From positions 1 to 64,000 of the forward strand of contig VDMD01000095.1 in the NCBI GenBank assembly GCA_007026445.1: DNA of 64,000 nt, given 5' to 3'. Shown here one piece after another: positions 22,149 through 34,237 of the stretch. This DNA is from Schizophyllum amplum. Its lineage: Eukaryota; Basidiomycota; Agaricomycetes; Agaricales; Schizophyllaceae. Below the pieces are notes generated by a model. The model was not told the DNA's origin, did not search any database, and saw only the letters and a program-made list of their open reading frames with translations. The position numbers and the translations under genes are program-made. The stretch's first letter is position 1, and each line of letters starts with the position of its first letter.

Positions 22149-24430
22149 GTGTTTTGCGTGCCAATGACTTTTTTCCCTTCACTCTCCATTCTCTCGCCAG
22201 CCGAATGCATCGTGCGCGTTAGCCTTCATAGCACTACGAACGTCTGCCTCGGGTGATTATCATACCACTGTGTCGCGCTGTTCTGCGGCAGCCAAGCAAA
22301 GAAGGCTTGAATTCGCAAGTATGTCGAGGGAGTATGAAGTATGCATCCCATTCTGCGTCTCGAGAGACCCGGACGGGGCCTTTCATCGAATGGGCTGCGA
22401 GACGAGAGGATCCGCGCGATGTGAACAATATGAGAAGATATGCTACGTGACCCGATAGACGGACTCAGTAAAAGGACTGATGCATAGAGAATACGTTTGT
22501 ACCAGTTAGAAAGGAAACTCGCTCCGAAAAAAGATGTGCCCGTTGTCATCGTTGCGACTCGTGGGGATGGGAGGACACAAGGCAGCTTTTTGGCCAACCC
22601 GGTGGCATATCGGCACGGTCGAACTGAGACTGAGCTTCAATTATAAAACAACATACGACCAGAATAAATTCGCGCACCTATGACATAGTCGCTACAGTTG
22701 CTGCTCGTGCTGTCGAGGATTCAGCTATCATACCGAACTGACTGGAGGATCCGGATGAAAGTCTGCAACGGTAGATTGTGGCGCGCCAAATCCTTTTACT
22801 CGCGGCTACACTTTCGCCGCTGAGGAGAATCCATATCTCACCGCCGGTGACACAAAAACGACGCCACCTCGACTGCTTCGCCGCCAGAAACGCTTTAGAA
22901 GTTGGCTGCAAGCTATCCGAGGCCAGGCACCAGGGCAAGCAGCGGGCCGTCGTCCCATGACCAGGCGCGAGTACTCCGGACGGCCTGCAGCAAGAGGTGG
23001 TCGATCTCGGAATCGGGTACGCAGATGTGCTCGCGTGCGAGCTCCACCCTGCTCCACTTCGGGCCCTCGGAACGGTGGCGAGGTCGGCGGGGTCGTGTCC
23101 AGGCTGGGCCGAATCATAGTTGTAGGCCCACAGAAAGGGGACCAAGGGCATTCTATAGGCTATGTGATACTGGAATATGACTTTCTACTGAGCGAGAACC
23201 TGAATTACTGCGCACTGGCAGGCCTCGCTGACCCCGCGCGCTCGTCCCGAGGGCCCGAAGTGGGGCAGGGTGGAGCTCGCACGCGAGCACATCTGCGTAC
23301 CCGATTCCGAGATCGACCACCTCTTGGCCTGCAGCCAGGTGAAAGGCTTAAGGTTCTGAAACGGGAAGTTCACGCTGTTCATCAACCAGGTGACCGCCGC
23401 GGGGGATGAGGTGGCCTGTGCATGCGCGCAAGACCCACCTAGAAAATGCGCCGCGTAACAGAATGAAGAGCGGGATGCGCGAGGGATAGAGAGCTAGACC
23501 GCAGATCACAAACATGAGGGGAGCTGGAATGCGACCCTTGGATATTAGAGAGGGAGCTCAGGGGCGGTCGTCGTCCAGGCCGCGGTAGACGACGGTGGGT
23601 CGGTGGAAGACCCTATTGAGAGTCGCGACAAGAGAATAGAGTCCGGACGGACGGGGCGAGAAGTCCCGGAGCACAGAGGCTCCACATGCACGCGTTCGCG
23701 AGTATCAACAGACATCAGGTCCAGGAGGCGAGAGCTGCTGGGCGGCATTCAACGGCGCAGACGGCCGGTAGGCGCGCTCGGCGGTTTGCATTCCTGCATT
23801 GATTCCAGCTAGACTCGGCTTTTCGGGGGCATAGATGACTTGTTTAAGCGCCCGCGTGTCCAATGGGAGAGCCAGGAAGCCAACGCGCCATCGACAAAGG
23901 CAGAGGAGGGAGACGGAAAACGCGATCGAGTGACCAGTTCGGGAAAGTCCTGGCAACAAGCCGTGGGAAAAGTTCGTCTTCGCGTCGACACGTGATGTAA
24001 TGCTTCCTGTCTCGAGCGGCCAGGTCAAGTTCCAACGCGCCGTCCATGTGCACGCAATTTCTGCGATATGCGTGCCTGGTAAGATGCGTGGATGACGCAT
24101 CCGCAGACTCTTCTTTCACCTCGGAAGGCCCCAGGTCTTCGCGAAAGAAGTCCAGGACTTCGATTTCGGTCCCGCTACAGTGAGTGATTTTTCCTGGCTT
24201 TGTTCTGCCTATTCTCCCCTCGTTTTTGCTCGTGCGCACCTTGCCCACCTCTTGCGCGACCCATCCAGTTCTGCCGCCCGCAGCAGACGGCGGGAGGAGG
24301 GAGATGCGCGTGACTGATGAGCAGCTGATGAGACGCTACCCCAGATCACTCCAGATCGGATTCTCATTCAAGATTTGAGTTCCCCATGGGCCTCGCATGT
24401 GCCGTGGGGTCAGCTGCCCGCTCGCGCGCA
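22149..24430. other. Intergenic with an 80-bp inverted repeat
   Basis: No intact gene was found. Protein-like fragments around the inverted repeat (for example VELAREHICVPDSEIDHLL, read on the plus strand from 23,270 and on the minus strand from 23,050) suggest two copies of a decayed gene piece in opposite orientation. Nothing else recognisable up to the transporter promoter. Confidence 0.5.
22991..23326. repeat. 80-bp near-perfect inverted repeat, ~176-bp spacer
   Basis: Arms 22,991-23,070 and 23,247-23,326 are reverse complements with one visible mismatch (CTGCTCCAC against CTGCCCCAC). A transcript across it would fold into a long hairpin. Confidence 0.85.
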
Positions 24431-24436
24431 AGCTAG

Positions 24437-24443
24437 CATATAA
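24437..24443 (+). promoter_or_regulatory. TATA box of the sugar transporter
   Basis: The sequence CATATAAAGTC lies about 90 bp upstream of the ATG at 24,528, a normal distance for a fungal TATA element with a short leader. Confidence 0.5.
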
Positions 24444-24527
24444 AGTCAGGTTGATGGCCTCTTGCCCTCCGTGGTCTCTTTCGCATAAGCCTCTATACAA
24501 GCAAGTAGCTGTGCCAAGACCGCAACC

Positions 24528-26579
24528 ATGGGCAAGGGCGTACGTGATTTTTTTTCCGTCTGTCGAGGTCGAACAGGACACTGACGAGGTCATAGTACAA
24601 TGCGGCGTTTGCCTCCAACCCGGTACGCTGTTTTGGTGAATTTGCAGGCCGTTTGACTTGCTGATAAACGAGCAGTACATCGTTGGGTCCTTCGCATGTA
24701 TTGGTGGTGGTCTCTTCGGTGCGTAGCTTACTCTATGTCGTGTGGCATACGCAGCGCTGACCCTCCGCGCCACAGGTCTGGACATCTCGTCCATGTCCGG
24801 AGTGCTGAACGTACGCATCCGTCACCTTATTTTTGCCTCCCACTCGACTAACACCCGCCCAGAATGACTACTACCTCGCCCAATACAACTACCCTACCTC
24901 CGACGCGCAAGGCGCCATCACTGCCGCTATGCCCGCCGGTTCATTCGTCGGTGCCCTCATCGTCTCGCAGCTTGCAGACCGCATCGGTCGCAAGAATGCC
25001 GTCATCATATCTGGATTCATCTGGGTCATCGGCGCCATCCTCCAGTGCGCGTCCGTGAACCGCGGTATGCTTGTCGCCGGGCGTGTCATCGGTGGTCTCT
25101 CCGTCGGCATCGCGTCCACCGTCGTTCCCGTCTACCAGTCCGAGGTAACCGCGCCCGCCATCCGCGGTCGCCTCGTCTCTCTCCAGCAGTGGGCGATCAC
25201 CTGGGGTATCCTGCTCCAATACTTCGTTCAATTCGGCTGCTCGTACATCGATGGCGTCGCCTCCTTCCGCATCCCATGGGGTCTGCAGATGATCCCGGGT
25301 ATCATTCTGTCCCTCGGCATGATGTGGTTCCCGGAATCTCCGCGTTGGCTCATGGACCACGGGCACGATGAAAAGGCTCTGGAGGTACTTGCGGATTTGC
25401 ACGGCGGTGGCGATAGCAAGAACGAGCTCGTCGTCCTTGAGTTCGAGGAGATCCGGCAGCAGGTCATCTTCGAGCGCACGGAGGGTGCGAAGTCGTACCT
25501 CGACCTCTTCAAGCCCGGCATGCCGCGCCGTGTTATGCTCGGTATGGCGCTCCAGATGTGGTCGCAGTTGTCTGGTATGAACGTCATGATGTGGGTTTCG
25601 TGCCGGGCGTGTATCTTGTCTGTCGTGCTGACGCCTGCGCTAGGTACTACATCATCTACGTCTTCGAGGGTGCCGGTCTCACCGGTCGCCGCGCTAACCT
25701 CATCGCCGACTCAGTGCAATACGTGCTGAACGTCGTCTTCACGATTCCCGCAATTATCTACATTGACCGCTGGGGCCGCCGGCCGATGCTTATCGCTGGT
25801 ACCTTCTGCATGTCGCTCTTCCTCTTCCTCGTCGGTGGTCTACAGGGCGGGTATGGTGGCTGGGCTGATCTCGGTTAGTGACCTGAGTCTCACTGAAGCA
25901 AGAAGGCCTGCTCACTTGAGTCTGCAGACGGCTCCCGAACATGGATCATCCAGGACAACGAGTCCGTGCGTAATGCGGTCATCGTCATGTCTTACTTCTT
26001 CGTCTGCTCCTTCGCCATCACGATGGGTCCCGTGTCCTGGACATATCCCGCCGAGTTGGTGAGCCATATCTATCTCTTTGTCCCTTTTCCATATACTCAC
26101 ACCCTCGAAGTTCCCCCTCAAAGTCCGCGCCAAGGCCGTGTCCATGGCCACAGCGACCAACTGGCTGTTCAACTTCGCCCTCGCGTACGCCGTGCCTCCC
26201 GGCTTCGAGCACATCGCCTACAAGACATACTTCATCTTCGCCACCTTCAACGCCGCCGCGTGCGTCCATATCTTCTTCATGTATCCGGAGACCGTCGGTC
26301 GGTGAGTGGCGCCGCGCTTCCTAAGTGCTCCTTCTCAATCGACTTACTCCTGCTCGCCAGGTCCCTTGAGGAGGTCGAGGAGATCTTCAAACAGGGTCAC
26401 GTCTTCACCGCATGGAAGATCGGCCGTGACGTCGGGAAGAAAACCGTAGAGGAGGTCGTGCAGAAGAGCCAGGCAATGGATGTATGTTTCTCTGCTCATT
26501 CTCTCTCTGACATGATACTGATGAGCCGAATCATCAGGTGGAGCACCGTGAGTCGATCAGCGACACGGAGAAGGCATAA
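24528..26579 (+). CDS. MFS sugar transporter (hexose transporter family)
   Basis: Exon 1 is very short (MGKG, then GTACGT). Recognisable exons then read PFDLLINEQYIVGSFACIGG, LDISSMSGVL, AAMPAGSFVGALIVSQLADR, IGRKNAVIISG, PVYQSEVTAPAIRGRLVSLQ, WFPESPRWLMDHG, YVFEGAGLTG, IDRWGRRPMLIAG, TWIIQDNESVRNAVIVMSYF, GPVSWTYPAEL, KAVSMATATNWLFNF and MYPETVGRSLEEVEEIF, ending ESISDTEKA. These are the standard sugar-porter signatures (PESPRWL, two GR[KR] loops, PETxGRSLEE), implying 12 spans at the plasma membrane. The N-terminal joint is unsettled: YNAAFASNP (24,596-24,622) and PFDLL (from 24,648) are one base out of phase with only 25 bp between them, so an unusual exon or a one-base error lies there. 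The specific sugar cannot be read from sequence. Confidence 0.88.
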
Positions 26580-27063
26580 AGGTCATCGCTGTTCAACTAT
26601 TTGATATTTGGCCGCTGCGTTCCTTGCCCCACCCGTCGGGCTTCGCGCATTCTCTTATGGGCTGCTTGCGCGGCTGCTGTATCCCGTCGCATTTGGGCTG
26701 TCCTCCATCGCCCATACGCGATCACTTCTTATCTGCATCTATGTATTCTGTACTGTACTCTGCATGATAGGCGTTTTGTGCTAGTTTTGTGCTACGAAGA
26801 AGCAAAATCATAATAATGCCCTGATGATGCCTCTCGCCAAGTGTGCCCTATGCTCGACGCGAACGCCGGTACCCGTACGGTTCAGCGTTCAACGTTACAT
26901 AACTTACGGCGAATACTGTTATGGAGTAGAAGCCTTGACTCTTCTTGGCGCTCTGTCCTCGCACGAGCCCGTCATGGCTGGCTATACTCATAGTAAGTAA
27001 ACTTGAAGTGTAAATTGGTTGAGTCCACGTCTTCCGGGTTGAGGGGGGGTGCCATGTAGCTCT
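26580..27063. other. Shared 3' intergenic region
   Basis: Lies between two convergent genes. AT-richer, with no ORF of note; presumably both 3' UTRs and terminators. Confidence 0.5.
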
Positions 27064-28500
27064 TCAGGCCTCTGTTTCAGGGTTCTCAAGATTGCAATCC
27101 GACACGGTTCCGTCAAGAGCAGAGGTATACATAGCAAACTCGGGAACGTCTGCCTTCGGGAGACTAGTAAGCTCGGGCCAAAGTTCAACGATCGACGTCC
27201 GGAATCTGCCGGTAGAGGATCCCACGATCAAGTCATCCATCGGTGCCGGATCCGGAGCCGCCGGTGGTCCTCCGGCTTTCTTCAGACTCTCATGCGCATG
27301 GACGAGACGTATATAGATGGCGGCACGCGCTGCTCAGACGACTGTCGCGAAAGGCAGGCGTTTGAAGAGTGCTCACTAGCTGTCGCACGCGAGCAGCTCT
27401 CGATGTCCTTGCGCAGAGTGGGCGGCAGATCCGACGGCGGCGTCGATTTTACCAGCTGGTGGTGGTTACCACACGCAACGAATACCTCTCATGCGCACTC
27501 TGGGCCGAGGCGCCGACTGCGCATTTTTGCGCGCCACGCAGAAAAGAAGAAGATTGGCTCAAACTACGTGCGCGAAATGGAGGGCGTACTTTACCAGTAC
27601 CACGGCGCCCCTCCGCACAACGTCCTTTCTAGTCGCTCAGACCACCCCCCTTCGGACGCTGACGACGTACACGGTGCAGGAAGGGTACCCGAACCCGCAC
27701 TCGTTGCGTTCTTCCATGTCCGAATCGCCCTTCACAAAGTCAACGCTGCTACGAGCCATGTCATCAACCGTCCCCTTCCTCCTCCTAAATCTTCGACCAA
27801 TATCAAGGTCCACTTCACTTGTTGACGCTGCAGATCGTCGAGAAGCCACCAACGCAGGTGCAGTGGGATCAGTCGTCATGAACCACATGCTGTCGCGAAT
27901 GCTGGGCGGAGATATGGAAGTCCGCTGGGAAATGAGTCTGAACGGAGGAGGTCAAGGTGAAGATGGGTCCATGAGTCGTGGACGCCGTCAGGAAGAGCAG
28001 GCCTTTACTGGCGAGGTCACAAGCTCGAGAGCTGCATGCCGGAGATGGACGTTCGTGAATGGCGAGATTTTGCTATACGTCCGCTCGAAGATTGAGACGC
28101 CCAGGCCTCAAAACATCAACGTCAACGTTCCATTCAGCAGCAAGCTATACCAAACTTCTGAAGCTCAACAAACCGACTCCTTACAAGGCCGACATGTTCA
28201 GTACGGTCTGCGTAACAGCCTTCCGATGTCGATGAATTCAAACCAAGCGCAATCGATGCATCGATGGACTTCGGCGCCTAGATAGGCTGCACACTGGCTG
28301 CACAGAAAGTCAGGCGACCGCGCTTGTCTGTTAAACTCGCACGATTCACACGGAGAGAACTCGAACATGAACTTCAACGCACAAGCAGATGGACTGTTCA
28401 AAGCGCTCCTGCTCCCTATTTGCCTTTTGCAACAGTTGAGGCGCGCGTCTAAAGAATGCCATCCAAGCGCCATGGGACGGCTGGAGACAGCGCCTGTAGC
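27064..28500 (-). CDS. Multi-exon gene of unknown function (5' end unresolved)
   Basis: Four 3' exons join in frame: one ending at 27,673 (contains VDFVKGDSDMEERNECGFGY and PSCT), 27,624-27,568 (DVVRRGAVVLVKYALHFAH), 27,485-27,377 (VFVACGNHHQLVKSTPPSDL, PPTLRKDIESCSRATA) and 27,329-27,064 (AAIYIRLVHAHESLKKAGG, APMDDLIVGSSTGRFRTSIV, ending NLENPETEA). The introns are 48, 82 and 47 bp with GT...AG ends. The helical, Arg/His-containing segment NHHQLV...SCSRATA is faintly like the middle-homology domain of fungal Zn2Cys6 transcription factors, but this is a weak impression. Upstream, a Cys-rich stretch (CESC...CSQC...CIDC, about 28,245-28,345) is in open frame but I could not splice it in. The gene runs away from the RdRP gene; a shared promoter at 28.5-28.86 kb is possible. 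Confidence 0.55.
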
Positions 28501-28735
28501 GCGACCGAATATCAACATGCAAACCGGAAACTACCGGGAGATCGGTCACGTGACCGCGATGCAAAGTTCGAACAGTGATGTTGATTCCCACCATCGACGC
28601 GCTGAATGGTTCGGTTGACCGTACCTCGATGGATTCTCGACGCCTTTTCTCCCATGAACTTTGGACATACTCTCCTGACAGTGATATTCTCACGCAACGA
28701 ACAACTCAAAAAACTCACGTGCCAACTGATCCTCC

Positions 28736-28742
28736 GTATATA
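28736..28742 (+). promoter_or_regulatory. Possible TATA box of the RdRP gene
   Basis: GTATATAACC lies about 125 bp upstream of the ATG at 28,866, followed by a pyrimidine-rich stretch typical of fungal transcription starts. Confidence 0.35.
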
Positions 28743-28865
28743 ACCTCCGCGACACCCTCGACCCAGACCATCGCTCTTCTCCCTCACTCACCCCCATCTT
28801 GTTACATGTGATCTATTCCTCTTTATATCTGGATATCCTCGCTTGGTCTTCAAGGGCTAGCAACC

Positions 28866-31800
28866 ATGCCGTTTTACTCTAGGGACGACCGTCTTCCTGC
28901 CGATGGTGCGTGTTGTCCGCAGGCGTCGTTCTGAGCGCCGCTGACCATGCAATCACAGGCGATAAGTTCTACTACGAGAGTAAGGGCCAGCCTGCATGCG
29001 CGTCTTGTAGATGTAACTCACGATTCTTTCAGATACGATACCGTCGCAGACATACGATGGTAGCATCAGCGACTTGCTCGAACCGCCGTCAAGCTTGGGC
29101 TCCTCTGTAAGTCCGTTTCTTCGCTATGGTCTTATTGTGGTCTCATTTTGGATGGCAGACTGCCGTCAGTCAATTCAGTGACTCCACGAACCGTCGCGGG
29201 GTAAAGATACCGGCGCTCGAATGTGAGTGTCTGCCTCGCTCACGCTGGCCACGAGACTCACATGTTCTGTCCAGCGCCATCGCCTCTCGCGAAGAAGCGA
29301 AAGCAAGAGGATGGTCCAGATGAGGAGCCGGAGATGCTGTGGCGCTCAGCGAAGACTGTCAAGGTCGAGGAAGACTCTCCGACGCTGGCGTCCACTGTCA
29401 ACGACAATGTAGTAGTCCTCGTAAGTGTTTCTTCTTCTTGATCACACTGCGAATGAAACTTCGACAGGCATGGGCCCCTAGAGTGCAACATATGGTCGAC
29501 AAGTACGACCTGTCTATTGGCGTACAATGGGAAATAACCCGTACGTCTACCGCTCGGCAGTGCATTTACATAGCTGACATACTTTGAAGGCCTGCTTTCT
29601 ACGAATCACATTACCTACAACGATCTCACCCCAGAGAAGCTATCCGCTCTCCGTGGTCCTAACGCCGACGCAGCGCAGCGCGCAGCCCGCATCCTCCTCA
29701 ACGTGCCAGAACAGGCCGAGTCGGACGACACTGCATTCGCGCAAGAGAAGTCCCTCCTCTCGCCTTGGGCAGAGCTCGACACCGAGATCGAAACTCTCAA
29801 GCTCGACCCGGACGCTGGCCTCGGCAACAGCACCGTCAAGCCGGGATGGTACGGCGGCAAGGTCGTCTTCCCGCTCAAAATCAAGCCGAAGAAGGAGAAC
29901 AGGTCCGGGAAGGGACCTATCACGGGCTACCAAATTGTCCTCGACCACGCGACGCTCAGCTCGTCAACGCGCTTCGCGCGCAAGTCCGGCTCCGCAGCTT
30001 TCATCCGCGTCAAGATTGCGATGGACATCCTGCGTAGCAACGCTAGCATGATGATCGACCTCTTCCTGAAGCCGTTCGTGCTGTGGGACCGCGTCTTCCG
30101 CGCGTTCTTCGCCAAGGATGACAACGTCTTTCTCTTCTGCACGAATGAGACGATGGACGAGTCGGGCATGCTGCGCACGATCGACAACGGCCGGCAATCC
30201 CTTCTGGAATTCGTCGAGTTTCACAATCCGCTGCGAGAGGGGGATAAGCAGCTGCTATGCAAGTGGGCTTCCCGCATGGCACTCGGTCTGTCGAATTCTG
30301 TCCCTGGTCCGCGCATCGACCCCCGCGACATATTTGAGACGCCCGACATCGGTGAGTCTCATGTCGTGTCGACGCCCGGCAGTGCTGACGAACTTTGATC
30401 AGTCTCCACGGACGGCACGAACTCTGACCTCACCGACGGTTGTGGACTGTGCAACAAGACGCTCCCTATGATGATCTACCATCAGCTTGCACTGGAAGGA
30501 GTACCAGCTGCTATTCAGTTTCGGCTCGGCGGCATGAAGGTAAAAGAGCTAACACGATGTGCGCGCAAGTGTCTGACAATAATTGCAGGGCCTCCTACTT
30601 CAGCAACCTCAGAGCACCATCTCAGACCGCCCTCAAGTGACGTACCGCCCTTCTCAACTGAAGATTCGCGGCCAACCCGAACACCCATCACATCTGACCA
30701 TTGACCTCTTGCGAACTTCGCGTATGAGGACCTCGGTGTCCATCTCTGCTGAAGTCATCCGGAACCTCGAGGACAACGGCGTGCCCCGTCGAGCCCTCGC
30801 CGACCTCTTTCGAGCGCGCATCACGGAGGTCATGGAGGGTTTAACAGATTGGGAGGTGGGTGGCCGCCTGGTTTCCGGCCGTCTGTCTGACGTCATGTTA
30901 GGGCTCGAATGCGATGCTCAAGCTCTGGGCAACGCTCGAACGGCTAGGCGGCGTGCACAACCAACGGCGCGCCATTGAAGCTGGCGGCGAAGCGCGCGCC
31001 CGCGGTCTTGGTGGTGGTTTCGACCGTCCGAATGCGGATGAAGACGGCGACGACAACGAGCCCGACGAATCTGGATTCGATCCTGGTCTGCAGCAACGCT
31101 CACGCGCCTGGGATCCAGACGAAGAGTCGGGCTGTCCCAGCGGTCTTGAGGAGACAATGATATCGCTCTTGGCTTCGGGCTTCACCCCGAACAACAGTTC
31201 AATATGTCGCGCGAAGCTTCAGGCTATTTATCTGTCTCGGGCGCGCATCCTCACCTCGAGGATCAAGTTTACGGTCCCGCAGAGCGCGAGTGCCTTCGTC
31301 GTCCCCGGTGCGTACTGACTATGCGATGTGCGTGCGAGATCGCTGAGAATATACGTAGACCCTTGTGGTGTATTAGGCCCCAATGAGATTCACATCAAGG
31401 CATCTCGTCCCGCTCTTAAGATGGAGGATGGCCTCGAGGCCGATATCGTGGTCGGCGATGTTCTCGTTCGTGCTTATTTGTGGGACGTCGGCAACAATTC
31501 TCATACCCCCACAGATCACTCGCAATCCGTGCAAGGTGCCCTCGGATGTCCGCAAGGCATGTATATGCCTGAGGAGCGTCACAACTTGCTTACTGATGAG
31601 CAACGCCGGCAGGTTCGAGCTGTCGACCACCCCGAACTGGCCGGCTATGTGGATGTTATCGTCGTGTCCGCACACCCATCCGCGCAGCGTCTGTTGGAGT
31701 TGCTAGCTGGCGGTAAGCTTGATTCCTCTTTTACTCTCACGCTCTCCAATTACTCACGAGTAATAATATCCTCAGGTGATTACGACGGCGACACGTGCAT

Positions 31801-33012
31801 CGTCATTTGGGATCAGCAAATCGTCGCCCCTTTCAAGAACTCGGATATCAAGTACGCGACTCCTCCAGCCGGCATGCTTCAACGCCAGTTCACCCGCGAC
31901 AATACTACCGTCGACAAATTCATTCAAACTCACAACGCTGTTCAAGACAATGAGAGGAAGGTAGCCGAAATACAGAGATACCTTCTCAGCAATTTGCGCG
32001 ACATGACTCAACTTGGCATGTACTCATCCTTGTATGTGCGAAGTTGTTTGTTTCCGAACGAGAATGATAACATTCCTCCAGCCACGAAAACGCCATCATA
32101 ACCTATGGGTACTCTAACCCTCGCACCGTGCGGCTGGCGCACATGTGCGTACGCTGCTTCATCCTGTCAGACACGCCTGCTGACGGCTATGCAGGTTCAA
32201 CACCCTTATGGATTCCGCGAAAACCGGATACTCACTGACTCGCGCTGCGTGGCAAGATGACTTCCACAAGCACTTCCACAAAGTGGGCCCCAAATATCGC
32301 GAGCTCGCGTCAACACGGCGCCGGAAGAAGTTGGAGCACCCGTCCGACGAATACGTCACGCGCAGCGAGAGATCGCCTTACCATCGCAACAGCAAGGAGA
32401 TCATGGACTATTTCGTCAACGTCGCCAAGGAGGAGTATGACAAGCTCTGCATACAGATGGACGAGAAGTTCAAGGCCCTTCATTTCGGGGACTACGAGAA
32501 CGGCATCCCTCCCGACAAGGACCTCGCTCAGCCCTGGTTCGCCGCGGAGGAGCGTGCCATTACCTGTCCGAGTCTTGCGAAGGACCTCCGCGCCATCGCG
32601 GCGCATGTCAACCGTGTCTACGACGAGCGCAAAGCCGTCCAAACGGACAAGCGCATCGAGGAGCGACAGGACCAGCTACGCGCTCTGTCCAAGAAGTTCG
32701 CCTCCGGGCCGCCTCTTGAAGCCATGCAGGTCATCTTCGACGAGGCGCAAATTCGCCGGTGCGTGTTATTTGTATGTTATCTTTTCATTCGAGACTGACC
32801 GGCAATTCAGGCTCGCCGCATCATATGCATACGTTCACGACTGGAAGAAGAAACGTACCTTCGCAAACAGCATTGGCGGTGACGGCTGGTCCCGCTTCCC
32901 GTGGGACGTTGCCTTCCGCGAGCTCTGCCACATCAAGGCCCAGTGCGCGGTTGGGCACAGCCAGACGGTAACGATGTTCTTCTTTAACCACTTACGAATG
33001 GTGAAGACCTAG
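28866..33012 (+). CDS. Cellular RNA-dependent RNA polymerase (QDE-1/RdRP family)
   Basis: About 15 exons, roughly 1,050-1,100 residues, starting MPFYSRDDRLPADGDKFYYE. The N-terminal part has a nuclear-localisation-like PLAKKRKQE. The conserved C-terminal half contains VWDRVF-like helices, RMRTSVSISAEVIRNLEDNG, GPNEIHIKASR, RNPCKVPSDVRK followed by VRAVDHPELAGYVDVIVVS, and the catalytic DYDGD (31,778-31,792) in GGDYDGDTCIVIWDQQIVAP. That DxDGD loop is the hallmark of eukaryotic silencing RdRPs, which make double-stranded RNA for Dicer. Further blocks are FHENAIITYGYSNPRTVRLA and FPWDVAFRELCHIKAQ. One intron (31,556-31,611) appears to be GC-AG. No disabling change was seen, so it is probably functional. 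Its targets would include transposons like those nearby. Confidence 0.92.
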
Positions 33013-34237
33013 TGTGCGTTCTGAGGAGGACGGAGATGTATGATTGAGAATTTGGTGGCATTTTTTGTATCGGTCGGGGGTTCACATACCCTCACTGCAT
33101 TTTTGGATTCTGTTGTATGACTAAATTAGACAATCATCTTTGTATAATGTCACTGACTCTCTTCTGAGCGGCCTCTGGCATTGTTTCAAACGGCTTGCCT
33201 CGAGCTGCTTCGGTCGCTGTGCCCGGATCGCGACGTGCGACTTTAGTCCTGAGTCGCTTGTGAGTCGCAGACTGTTGACCTAGACTCGCGTGGCCAGTTC
33301 GATCTCGCAGCTCACTGGACCCTCCTGCCTTCTTACTTTTTTTTTCTATTGTTGTCTTGTACTTATTCGTACTTCGCTACTGGCCCCTGTAGTACTTACA
33401 GTCCCTTGTGGCAGGCTCGTGCTTGCGGCCGAGAGTCGCGCAGTCCGGATTCCCACCGGCTGCCGCTCGCGGTCACCTCACGGCGACCCGCCTTGGACCG
33501 CAATCGCAGATTGTTCACCCAGATGAGCGCTTGAGCAGGCATAGACGGCAGTTGCTCTCGTCACGCATCAACTGAATCCTGATGGGAGACTGTTACGGAA
33601 TTCTCCTCCGCCCTCCATGCACCCAGATCCATGCACCCAGAGAGAAGTCCGTATACCCAGAACGGGCTCGAACAACGCTCTGCGAGAAGTTCCGCTCAGG
33701 CAATACCCCATTCGATCCCCATCGATCGTGAAGTCGAGCATCAGCGAGCGTAGCCGAAACCTGGTGGGAACTTCAAATGCATACGTACGGTCACGCTCGC
33801 CCTGCCAATACCTCGATAGACAGCTAAGTAATTTGTTTTACTCCCGATGAAATATAGGCTCAGGTCGAGCCTGCACGCACACGAAGAGATGCAGGCAATA
33901 TACAGTGTATTAGTCATTACTCCCAAGGCAGACGTTCAGGGAAACAGTGTACATGTATGTTGGTCAGCCTCAACGTTTGTTGACATTCATTTTTGCTGGC
34001 TTCCTCCTGCCAACAGCCGTAAAGTGGTGTTGGACGCCGCGTGATAATTCTCTGCTCTTACTGCTACTGTAGCTGCTAAGACGCACCGTTGCCCTTGCTG
34101 CATCGCGCATTTCACGTAGTCTCCCGTCGCATTTCACATCGTTAATGTTGAAGCTGGCCACCCCCTGGGCCGCTACGGTATTCCTCTAGAACGACGGCTT
34201 CTACTACCGAGTACATTGCCTGGTATTTTGCTAGTGT
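33013..34237. other. Intergenic, nothing recognised
   Basis: About 1.2 kb between convergent genes (RdRP and aminotransferase). Short open frames only, no domains, no repeats noticed. Confidence 0.5.

Noticed and set aside
27491..28285. 264-codon open frame on the plus strand
   Set aside because: Overlaps spliced minus-strand exons that join in phase; no domain, and its composition looks like an antisense reading. Not listed as a gene.
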